Positions 17,107 through 24,223 of a stretch of 64,000 bases of DNA are shown one piece after another. Under the pieces are notes generated by a model. The model ran no database searches and was not told where the DNA came from. It was given only the letters and a program-made list of their open reading frames with translations. The stretch is from Lachnospiraceae bacterium (GTDB lineage Bacteria > Bacillota > Clostridia > Lachnospirales > Lachnospiraceae). Location: NCBI GenBank assembly GCA_017411305.1, contig JAFQQI010000105.1:62001-126000 (forward strand), written 5' to 3'. Position 1 is the stretch's first letter. Every line of letters starts with the position of its first letter. Position numbers and translations under genes: made by a program.

Positions 17107-17135
17107 AGTGTAACATATCGGATATAAGCAAACAA
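17107..17135 (-). promoter_or_regulatory. Promoter of the small toxin mRNA
   Basis: Minus strand: -35 TTGTTT (17130-17135), 17-base spacer, -10 TACACT (17107-17112) with an upstream TG (extended -10). The transcript would start near 17100, leaving a structured leader of about 100 bases. Confidence 0.55.
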
Positions 17136-17215
17136 TGCGCACATTTCACAAATCGTGTTCTCAGCCCACGTCTAAACACAAAATTCTCATTCAGTACAAA
17201 ATTCTTATCTCCCTA

Positions 17216-17242
17216 TAAAGTTTAACAAAAATCTGCCGATAA
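17216..17242 (+). promoter_or_regulatory. Sigma-D (sigma-28, flagellar) promoter
   Basis: TAAA (17216-17219), exactly 15 bases, GCCGATAA (17235-17242). This is a full match to the sigma-28/sigma-D consensus. It lies 44 bases before the ATG at 17287, and no competing sigma-A promoter is obvious. Confidence 0.8.
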
Positions 17243-17286
17243 TTACTATAACAATAATTGTCTATTCAACCAAGGAGGGTGATAAC

Positions 17287-17922
17287 ATGAGTGTAAACGG
17301 AATTACAAATGCAGCATCAGCCTACAGCACCTACGCCGCAACATCCAAACCGGCAGCATCCAAAGCTGAGAATACCTCAGCAGAAACAACTGCTCAAAAG
17401 GCTGAAACCTCTGTAGCAGAAGCTAACGGTGTTGTTTATGAGCCTTCAGCAGAAGCAACCAACGGTACTGCTACCAAAAAGTACAAGCCCGACGCCGAAC
17501 TCATTGCCAAATTGAAAGCAGATTCTGATGCCAGAACAGCTCAGTTTAAGAGCCTTGTAGAACAGCTCTTAACAAAACAGGGAAAAACATTTAATACAGC
17601 TAACGATATTTGGAGCATTTTATCCAGTGGCGATTTCACTGTTGATCCTGCTACCAAAGCACAGGCTCAAGCCGATATTGCAGAAGACGGCTACTGGGGT
17701 GTTAAGCAGACTTCCCAGCGTATTTTAGATTTTGCAACCGCGCTTACCGGCGGTGACCCCGATAAGATTGAAGAAATGCGCGGTGCATTCCAAAAAGGCT
17801 TTGATCAGGCAAAAGAAATCTGGGGCGGTGAACTTCCCGAAATTTCCCAGAAAACTTACGATGCAGTTATGGCAGGTTTTGATAAAATGGCCGAAGATGC
17901 CGGAATTATTACCGAAGCTTAA
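17287..17922 (+). CDS. Conserved hypothetical protein under flagellar sigma control (DUF5610-like)
   Basis: A 211-residue soluble protein with a strong AAGGAGGG ribosome-binding site. The N-terminus (MSVNGITNAASAYSTYAA) is followed by a low-complexity Ala/Thr/Glu segment to about residue 65. A conserved helical domain then shows DGYWGVKQTSQRILDFATAL, GGDPDKIEEMRGAFQKGF and a C-terminal TYDAVMAGFDKM. The second half resembles DUF5610 proteins, of unknown function. There is no Sec signal peptide; the Ser/Ala-rich start is reminiscent of substrates of the flagellar export apparatus, but this is inference. The upstream sigma-D promoter links it to motility. It is monocistronic, with its own terminator. 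Confidence 0.8.
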   Translation: MSVNGITNAASAYSTYAATSKPAASKAENTSAETTAQKAETSVAEANGVVYEPSAEATNGTATKKYKPDAELIAKLKADSDARTAQFKSLVEQLLTKQGKTFNTANDIWSILSSGDFTVDPATKAQAQADIAEDGYWGVKQTSQRILDFATALTGGDPDKIEEMRGAFQKGFDQAKEIWGGELPEISQKTYDAVMAGFDKMAEDAGIITEA

Positions 17923-17968
17923 AGAAACACCATTCGGTAGCACAACATAGCCAACCTATTCAACCTAA

Positions 17969-18008
17969 AAACACTCTGAACGCAACCCATAAGTTCAGAG
18001 TGTTTTTT
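17969..18008 (+). terminator. Rho-independent terminator
   Basis: Perfect stem AACACTCTGAAC/GTTCAGAGTGTT followed by TTTT, downstream of the sigma-D-controlled gene and in front of the convergent sipL stop codon. Confidence 0.9.
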
Positions 18009-18027
18009 ATTTAAACCATATTGAATT

Positions 18028-19578
18028 TTAAAGTGATTTTACAATTAAAATCCTATCCCCCGGCTTTACCTCTTCCGAACTGAGCTGATTGGTTTCCATC
18101 AATGCAGATACCGGTACATAGTAGCGTTTTCCGATATCCCACAGACTCTCGCCGTCACGTACCATGTAAACTGCAATTCCCGGAAGTTCTGCCATCTTTT
18201 CCGAATCAAGCTGTGCGACTTCAATTTCCTCCACAATTTTTTCCTTGATATTTTTGTAAACGTTACCGCCAAAAAAGAGTACACATTTTACGTCGATTTC
18301 AGAGCCGTCAAGCAGTAATACCGTTATCTGCTCTACGTCAGTCCGAAGCACATAAGTACAATCTTTATCCACTCCATCTGCTTCCAACATATAGCTAAAC
18401 GGAATGTTTTCCTTCATCATACCATACTTTTCTTCCTCATCCGCGCTTTCATATAATAACTGCAAGTTCACTACACCGCTTATCTCAATTCCTTCTTCCA
18501 TAACAGCCTGCTCAATAATCTGAACTCTCGCAGCGGTATGCAAAATTCTGACAATATGACTTTCATCCAACTTAAAATGTTCTGCAAGCTTCATCTTTCC
18601 TGCTGCTTTTGTCAAGAGCCTGCGGAAAGAAGCTTCTTTCTCCGAAACCGATACCTCTTTCGTCACTCCGTAAACATCACTGAGCAAGGAAAGCCTTTCC
18701 TCCTCATACGCACAAATCACAAGATTCAGGCACAGTTCAAAAGTAATAACCCTTTCTTCTCCGTCAAAATCAGATTGTACCGACACTTCCCTGCACTCCG
18801 GTACAAAACGGATTTCCGGAATCATACCTTCCTCAGCACCCATGCAATCAATCGTTCCCGCAAAAGGTATCACCGTCTCATAATGACATATATCATCTTC
18901 TTCCCCTTCTCCTCTGTAAAGGAAAAAAGCTCTGATTTCTCCCTGTGCGGTAATTTTATCGGAAAGAATCTTAAACTCCACGTTGCAAGGCATCACATCC
19001 CACCATATCAGAGACAAAATATTGGGAAAGCTGCCGGGAATCTCTACTTCCTCTTTCACACGCAGAATATCCTTCTTACAAATTTTCATGGCGGCAATAT
19101 CTAAATTCTTTTTCCTGAATTCCACCGCCTCGCTGTTTTCCAAATCCACTGCCGTTTCTTCATCCCTGATTTCTTCGCAATGAGCTTTCAGCATCACCAA
19201 GGATTGCACACTGAATTTTCGGGAATTGATTAATCCGACCGTCAAGTCTTCAATGTCCCAGTCTACAGAAACCGAATCTCCTGTTTCTACTCCCTCCATG
19301 TAAATCTGCTCTTCAAAAGGAATATTACCCTCCATTGTGGCAACATCTCCTTTCTTATCCTCGGTTAAGTACAAAATCTTAAACTGCAGTCTTCCTTTTA
19401 CACTCACATGGTCATCTGATACCTTCACTTCATCTATGACCACATTTCCTCTATCCATAATCAGCTGATACGCATCAGGCTTGGAATCGGAAATATTTAC
19501 ATCATCCTCCAGCGTTATCTGTGCGGACGCCTTGCATTTTTGGCAATCCATATGTATATTCCGCTTTACTAATTCCAC
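18028..19578 (-). CDS. sipL: SipL-like spore morphogenesis protein (DUF3794/SPOCS repeats + LysM)
   Basis: In Clostridioides, SipL binds SpoIVA and drives coat assembly around the forespore. This protein has repeated SPOCS (DUF3794) domains over about residues 20-430 and a C-terminal LysM domain (YMVRDGESLWDIGKRYYV, ending VKPGDRILIV). At 516 residues it matches the family. The start is set at GTG 19578 because GGAGG (19586-19590) is 7 bases upstream; the ATG at 19584 is too close to that site. It is flanked downstream by the terminator of the convergent gene and upstream by palindrome copy 2. Confidence 0.88.
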   Translation of the reverse strand: MELVKRNIHMDCQKCKASAQITLEDDVNISDSKPDAYQLIMDRGNVVIDEVKVSDDHVSVKGRLQFKILYLTEDKKGDVATMEGNIPFEEQIYMEGVETGDSVSVDWDIEDLTVGLINSRKFSVQSLVMLKAHCEEIRDEETAVDLENSEAVEFRKKNLDIAAMKICKKDILRVKEEVEIPGSFPNILSLIWWDVMPCNVEFKILSDKITAQGEIRAFFLYRGEGEEDDICHYETVIPFAGTIDCMGAEEGMIPEIRFVPECREVSVQSDFDGEERVITFELCLNLVICAYEEERLSLLSDVYGVTKEVSVSEKEASFRRLLTKAAGKMKLAEHFKLDESHIVRILHTAARVQIIEQAVMEEGIEISGVVNLQLLYESADEEEKYGMMKENIPFSYMLEADGVDKDCTYVLRTDVEQITVLLLDGSEIDVKCVLFFGGNVYKNIKEKIVEEIEVAQLDSEKMAELPGIAVYMVRDGESLWDIGKRYYVPVSALMETNQLSSEEVKPGDRILIVKSL

Positions 19579-19657
19579 AAACATACCTCCCGGCGTGTAC
19601 TTATTCCTAATATATGACACCGGAATCCGCTTTATTACTCCCTTCTCTTACACTCCA

Positions 19658-20068
19658 TAAGAATCCGGACTTTTCGGAACCGTTCCCTTCACGCACAGTT
19701 GCAGAAAAATTCTCTTTCAAAGCATATACAGTCTTTGGAGATTTTTTGAACCCGTCCTTTTCATATGTCTATTAGTTGCCCGTCATAAAACTCGAAGCAG
19801 ACAGGCAGAAAGTAGGATATATAAGCCTTTTGAAACTTTTTGTAAAAAATCAACCGGCACACTTTAAAAGATGTACAGGCCATTTCAACTGTCCGAAGCG
19901 GAGCAAGTTTTGAAATGGCCTGTTAATATCATCTTTAAAGTGTAGCCGGTTAGATTTTTCTTAAAAAGTTTCATAGGCTCATATCCTATTTCTGCCGCAG
20001 CTTCTCAAACAGTTACTTCCGGGCAACACATCTATGAAAAGAACGGTTCTGAAAAGTCCGGATTCTTA
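19658..20068. repeat. Long palindromic element, copy 2 (411 bp)
   Basis: It fills most of the gap between pyrD and sipL. Outer arms: 19658-19685 pairs with 20041-20068 at 27 of 28 positions, and the right arm includes the pyrD stop codon (20066-20068). The core 19876-19922 is the same as in copy 1 (6785-6831), in the same orientation. Arm segments that differ from copy 1 (for example 19813-19827 with 19976-19988) stay complementary to each other. The left arm carries about 50 extra bases near 19686-19738 without a partner. No ORF is present. I do not recognise the family. Confidence 0.85.
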
Positions 20069-20968
20069 CTCTACTGCTCCAATCAGTTCATTAATGTCCT
20101 GCACATTATATTTCTGCATATATTCCTCAATCCCCCGAACCACTTCCACGGTCGTATAAGGATTCACAAAATTCATAGCTCCTACAGCCACAGCCGTAGC
20201 TCCTGCCAGCATAAATTCAATTGCATCCTCAGCATTTGCAATGCCGCCCATTCCGATTACGGGAATCTTTACCGCATGGGACGCCTGATAAACCATACGC
20301 ACTGCCACAGGCTTAATGGCAGGTCCGGACATACCGCCGGTTTTGTTTGCCAGGGCAAAGCATCTCTTATGAATATCAATCTTCATTCCTGTCAAAGTAT
20401 TAATCAAAGAAATAGCATCTGCGCCTGCTGCTTCTGCTGCTTTTGCCATCTCTGTAATGTCTGTTACATTGGGGCTAAGCTTCATAATCACAGGTTGCTT
20501 TGCTTTCTTTTTAATCTGTGAAGTAATATCATAAAGACAATCAGCTTTCTGTCCAAAGGCAATGGCACCTTCTTTTACGTTCGGGCAGGAAACATTGATT
20601 TCCAACATATCTACCGGGTAATCACCTAATTTTTCCACAACTGCCAAATAGTCTTCTACCGTTTTTCCGCAAACATTAACAATGATTTTCGTATCATACT
20701 GCTTTAAGAAAGGAATATCCCTTTCCACAAACACATCAATACCGGGATTCTGAAGTCCGATTGCATTCAGCATACCGCCATAGGTTTCTGCCACTCTGGG
20801 AGTCGGATTGCCGGGCCAGGGCACGTTTGCTACGCCTTTGGTCACTACGGCACCAAGCTGATTCAAATCTACAAATTCTCCGTATTCCATACCGGAGCCA
20901 AAGGTTCCTGAGGCTGTCATAACCGGATTTTTAAATTCCACGCCTGCAATTGTTACTTTTGTATTCAT
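20066..20968 (-). CDS. pyrD: Dihydroorotate dehydrogenase, catalytic subunit (class 1B)
   Basis: FMN enzyme oxidising dihydroorotate to orotate in pyrimidine synthesis. In class 1B it works with the PyrK electron-transfer subunit and NAD+. FMN and substrate motifs are visible: TASGTFGSG, NAIGLQNPG, the catalytic Cys128 in EINVSCPNV, IMKLSPNVTD and GMGGIANAEDAIEFMLAGA. Length is 300 residues. The start overlaps the upstream pyrC-pyrK stop by 4 bases (ATGA), so synthesis of both subunits is coupled. Its stop codon lies inside the right arm of the long palindrome. Confidence 0.96.
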   Translation of the reverse strand: MNTKVTIAGVEFKNPVMTASGTFGSGMEYGEFVDLNQLGAVVTKGVANVPWPGNPTPRVAETYGGMLNAIGLQNPGIDVFVERDIPFLKQYDTKIIVNVCGKTVEDYLAVVEKLGDYPVDMLEINVSCPNVKEGAIAFGQKADCLYDITSQIKKKAKQPVIMKLSPNVTDITEMAKAAEAAGADAISLINTLTGMKIDIHKRCFALANKTGGMSGPAIKPVAVRMVYQASHAVKIPVIGMGGIANAEDAIEFMLAGATAVAVGAMNFVNPYTTVEVVRGIEEYMQKYNVQDINELIGAVE

Positions 20969-23079
20969 ATCTCTACATCCTCCGCATCAAATACCGGTCC
21001 GTCGGTACAAATTCTTGCATTATTCACATGGGAATGATGGTCCACCTCTTTGGTTTTGCACACGCAACCAAGGCATGCACCAACGCCGCAAGCCATTCTC
21101 TCTTCCAAGGAAATATATGCCTTACAGCCTGCCTCATTTGAAAATTTCTTAATAGCACGGAGCATGGGCATAGGACCGCAAGCCATAATCATATCCGGCT
21201 GAAGTCCTTCTGCTTCCACAGCAGTAAGTACATTTCCTTTTGTTCCGACGCTGCCGTCCTCTGTTGCAATATACACAGTGGCATACCGCTCCAAATCTTC
21301 CTTTAAAAACAGCTGGTTATCACGATAGCCAAGCACTGCACATACCTTTGCACCGGTTTCTTTCAATTCCTTAGCCAGCTGAAGCATGGGAGGAATACCG
21401 ATTCCGCCGCCCAACAACACCACCGTTTTATCTTTTCCTTCGGAAACAGGAAATCCGTTGCCGAGAACGCCTAAAATCTCCACCTTTTTTCCTGTTTTAT
21501 AGGATGAGAATTCCTCCGTTCCGCCTCCTGCCACTCTGTATACAATACGCAGTCTGCTATTTTCCTTATCCACCTCACAAATACTGATGGGTCTGGGCAA
21601 CAGCTTACTCTTGTCAGTAGGGTATACCCCGATAAACTGTCCTGCTGCCGCACTCTGTGCCAAGTCTGTGGTTAACCACATGTCAAAAATTCCCGGTGCA
21701 ATTTCCTGTTGGAAAAAGACCTGTGCCGTTACTTTCTTTTTTCCTTTGTCCATAGTTCCTCCGTCCCTTTGATACACAATCTTTCCGTCACAAATGGTGT
21801 AATAAATAACTCCCGGCAGCTGCTCACCCACAAAGGGCGAATTAGATGATTTGGATGCAAAGTTCTCCACCGTCCACCTCTCTTGTGGCCTAAAAAGAAC
21901 CAAATCCGCTTCTTTTCCTTCTGCAATCATACCGCCTGAAAATCCGTACAATCTTGCAGGAGCACTGCTCATCCTGTCAAAAAGCTGCGGGTAAGTTAAA
22001 TAACCTTTATCCACCAGTTCCCTGATTCCCAGAGAAAGTGCAGTTTCTAAACCGATTATGCCACTTGGGGCTTCCGTAATGAGCTTCTCTTTCTCTTCTT
22101 TGCTGTGAGGTGCATGGTCTGTAGCAATCAAATCAATGGTTCCGTCTCTAAGTCCCTCTATCACTGCAAGCCTATCCGCTTCTTCCCTAAGGGGAGGATT
22201 CATCTTTGCAAGAGTCCCCTTTTGAATCACTGCTTCTTCCGTCAGCGAGAAATGATGCGGTGTTGCTTCCGCATGGATATTATTTCCCTGTTTCTTGGCC
22301 TGCCGCACCAGCTCAACAGCTTCCTTACTGCTGATATGCTGAATCACGCACTCTGCTCCTGTCTTAAGTGCCAAAGGCAAATCTCTCTCCACCAGGTCAA
22401 TTTCTGCTTCTCTCGGGGAACCTCCGATGCCAAAGTGTGCAGAAGCTTTTCCTGCATTCACCCCATTATTGGTAATCCGCTCCGGATTTTCTTCATGAAA
22501 GCTGATAGGTTTTCCGAGTGCTTTTGCACGCTTCATCGCCTCAGTAACCAACTCTGTCGACATAAGCGGAATTCCGTCATCGGTAAAGCCTGCCGCACCT
22601 GCTGCCGCAAGTTCTTCCATATCCGTAAGCTCTGCACCCTTCATCTGCTTCGTCACATTCACGCAGCTTTCAATACGGATTCCGGTTTCTTTTCCCTTAT
22701 TTAAAACATAAGAAAGGGTTTCTGTGTTATCTACCGCAGGCTTAGTATTGGCCATTAAAACAATACCCGTGTAACCGCCTTTTTTTGCCGCCGCACTGCC
22801 GGTTTCAATGTCCTCCTTATAGGTAAATCCCGGATCCCTGAAGTGTACATGGGTATCAATCAGCCCCGGACCGATTAGCATTCCTGTTGCATCCAAAACC
22901 GCATCCTGCTGCGTCATTCGGTACCGGCTACTTTCCGCATCCTGCTGCTTCCTCTGCACATCTTTGTTTTCTTCCCGGCACACAATTTTTACAATTTTTC
23001 CATCCTCTATCTGCAAATCAGCCCGGTACATGGCATCTGCCGCCGGGTCAATCACTGTTCCGTTTTTAATATAAAGCAT
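20965..23079 (-). CDS. pyrC-pyrK: Dihydroorotase-PyrK fusion (PyrC + electron-transfer subunit)
   Basis: One 704-residue frame holds two pyrimidine enzymes. Residues 1 to about 435 are dihydroorotase: metal site His77/His79 in GLIDTHVHFRDPG, EATPHHFSLT and Asp321 in ATDHAPHSKEE. Residues 445-704 are PyrK: an FAD-binding beta barrel with RPISICEV, the NAD domain VVLLGGGIGIPPML, and a [2Fe-2S] cluster with Cys664, Cys669, Cys672 and Cys691. At the junction the ATG at 21753 (Met443) is preceded by GGAGG with 4 bases spacing, so free PyrK could also be made by internal initiation. The linker looks like a former intergenic region read through. It is followed by pyrD with a 4-base overlap. Confidence 0.9.
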   Translation of the reverse strand: MLYIKNGTVIDPAADAMYRADLQIEDGKIVKIVCREENKDVQRKQQDAESSRYRMTQQDAVLDATGMLIGPGLIDTHVHFRDPGFTYKEDIETGSAAAKKGGYTGIVLMANTKPAVDNTETLSYVLNKGKETGIRIESCVNVTKQMKGAELTDMEELAAAGAAGFTDDGIPLMSTELVTEAMKRAKALGKPISFHEENPERITNNGVNAGKASAHFGIGGSPREAEIDLVERDLPLALKTGAECVIQHISSKEAVELVRQAKKQGNNIHAEATPHHFSLTEEAVIQKGTLAKMNPPLREEADRLAVIEGLRDGTIDLIATDHAPHSKEEKEKLITEAPSGIIGLETALSLGIRELVDKGYLTYPQLFDRMSSAPARLYGFSGGMIAEGKEADLVLFRPQERWTVENFASKSSNSPFVGEQLPGVIYYTICDGKIVYQRDGGTMDKGKKKVTAQVFFQQEIAPGIFDMWLTTDLAQSAAAGQFIGVYPTDKSKLLPRPISICEVDKENSRLRIVYRVAGGGTEEFSSYKTGKKVEILGVLGNGFPVSEGKDKTVVLLGGGIGIPPMLQLAKELKETGAKVCAVLGYRDNQLFLKEDLERYATVYIATEDGSVGTKGNVLTAVEAEGLQPDMIMACGPMPMLRAIKKFSNEAGCKAYISLEERMACGVGACLGCVCKTKEVDHHSHVNNARICTDGPVFDAEDVEI

Positions 23080-23111
23080 GTATCTTCCGCCTCTCTATGT
23101 TCTTCTGCTTT

Positions 23112-23140
23112 ATTATACCCGACCGCATCACACGAAACAA
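23112..23140 (-). promoter_or_regulatory. Promoter of the pyrCK-pyrD operon
   Basis: Minus strand: -35 TTGTTT (23135-23140), 17-base spacer, perfect -10 TATAAT (23112-23117). No attenuator-like hairpin fits in the short leader before the ATG at 23079. Confidence 0.65.
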
Positions 23141-23153
23141 GCGCATTTTCATA

Positions 23154-23193
23154 CAAACCGCAATCACAATTTTCAAACAAACCACAATCACAA
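23154..23193 (-). promoter_or_regulatory. Direct repeats upstream of the pyr promoter
   Basis: Plus-strand CAAACCGCAATCACAA (23154-23169) recurs as CAAACCACAATCACAA (23178-23193), 24 bases apart, just upstream of the -35 box. It is a possible activator or regulator site; the bound protein is unknown. Confidence 0.35.
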
Positions 23194-23223
23194 ATCAAAC
23201 CCCAGTCTTTCACCGCAAAATTA

Positions 23224-23247
23224 ACCCGGCAACATGCGCTGCCGGGT
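23224..23247 (-). terminator. Hairpin terminator after the PrcB-like gene
   Basis: Perfect 8-base stem ACCCGGCA/TGCCGGGT with an 8-base loop, 33 bases after the stop codon. It is followed on the minus strand by TTAATTTT, a weak T-run. Confidence 0.55.
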
Positions 23248-23279
23248 CTGTCATTGTGCTTTATTCACTTTCACCAAAA

Positions 23280-23702
23280 CTACTCAAAAACCACCGGTTT
23301 ATCTATCAGCTCCGTTTTTATAATGACATAGGGATAGGAGGGGCTTTGTCGCTTCTCTTCTTTTCCCGGTACAGGTCCCTCCAGCGTTGTATCAAAATAA
23401 ATAGCATTTTCCGTTTCGTACAATGCATCTACCCTAATGCAAAAACCACCTGTGGGCTGTTTTCCATAGCCTCTGCAAATATAAAGAAATCCGTTATCTT
23501 GAAAGGTCAGTTTAAACCCTTCTTCCTTTTTTTCTTCCGTAATGGCAAGAAGCTCCTCCGGTGCATTTTCTTCCGTAATAACAGTAAATTCCAAATCCTT
23601 TATCTTTTCAAGGGTATCTCTTTTCTCACCACATCCGACAGCTATCATGCTATAAGCAAATACTATTAGGCAAAACAATATCAACTTCTTTGCTTTTATC
23701 AT
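23280..23702 (-). CDS. PrcB-like lipoprotein
   Basis: A 140-residue exported protein. A basic, hydrophobic N-terminus ends in the lipobox MIAVGCG, so it is probably lipid-anchored at Cys24. The C-terminal domain resembles PrcB_C, a module associated with proteases in spirochaetes and found alone in clostridia: signatures are ICRGYGKQPTGGF, an acidic central strand, and SYPYVIIKTE at the end. No protease is adjacent except HtrA about 0.5 kb upstream. Its ribosome-binding site is weak. The function is unknown. Confidence 0.7.
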   Translation of the reverse strand: MIKAKKLILFCLIVFAYSMIAVGCGEKRDTLEKIKDLEFTVITEENAPEELLAITEEKKEEGFKLTFQDNGFLYICRGYGKQPTGGFCIRVDALYETENAIYFDTTLEGPVPGKEEKRQSPSYPYVIIKTELIDKPVVFE

Positions 23703-24052
23703 AGTTACACATCACTTAATGCTTTTTACTACTTTATGAATAACTGCCCAAAAATAGACTATTACTTTATGCTCCTAATCGCTGTCATATATATCTTATC
23801 ATAACGCAATATCTATACGTCAATTTTCAGCAATTTATTGAATTGATAACAGCTAGATAAGAGAACTTCCCTGTTCCTATATGCCATAATCATCTAACCA
23901 GAAGCAAAAAAACAATATTTCAAGCTCATCATTACCAACAATAACAGCTATATTTTACTCACTAGCATTTCCTATCTGACACAGCGCTTGCCGGCTCACT
24001 CAATTTGGCATCTATATTCTCTCATAAGGCTACTCATATACGTTAAACCTTC

Positions 24053-24177
24053 CATATGCCTCATATCTTTCAACATACGCCTCATGTTTTTCACCATACG
24101 CCTCATGTTTTTCATCATATGCCCATGTCTTTCAACATACGCCTCATGCTTTTCATCATATATCTCGTATCTTCCGC
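24053..24177. repeat. 21-bp tandem repeat array, about six units
   Basis: Units begin at 24053, 24074, 24095, 24116, 24136 and 24157 with consensus CATACGCCTCATGTTTTTCAC, spaced 21 bases (one 20). The two middle units are nearly identical and the outer ones degenerate. It lies in the 520-base gap between the HtrA stop and the PrcB-like gene; the rest of that gap (23703-24052 and 24178-24223) is AT-rich and shows no convincing gene. On the minus strand a 40-codon Met/Arg-rich frame crosses some units but has no ribosome-binding site. Confidence 0.75.
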
Positions 24178-24223
24178 CACATACTTCCTTCTTTACTTAT
24201 ACTTCATATTCTCTATCTATTTC

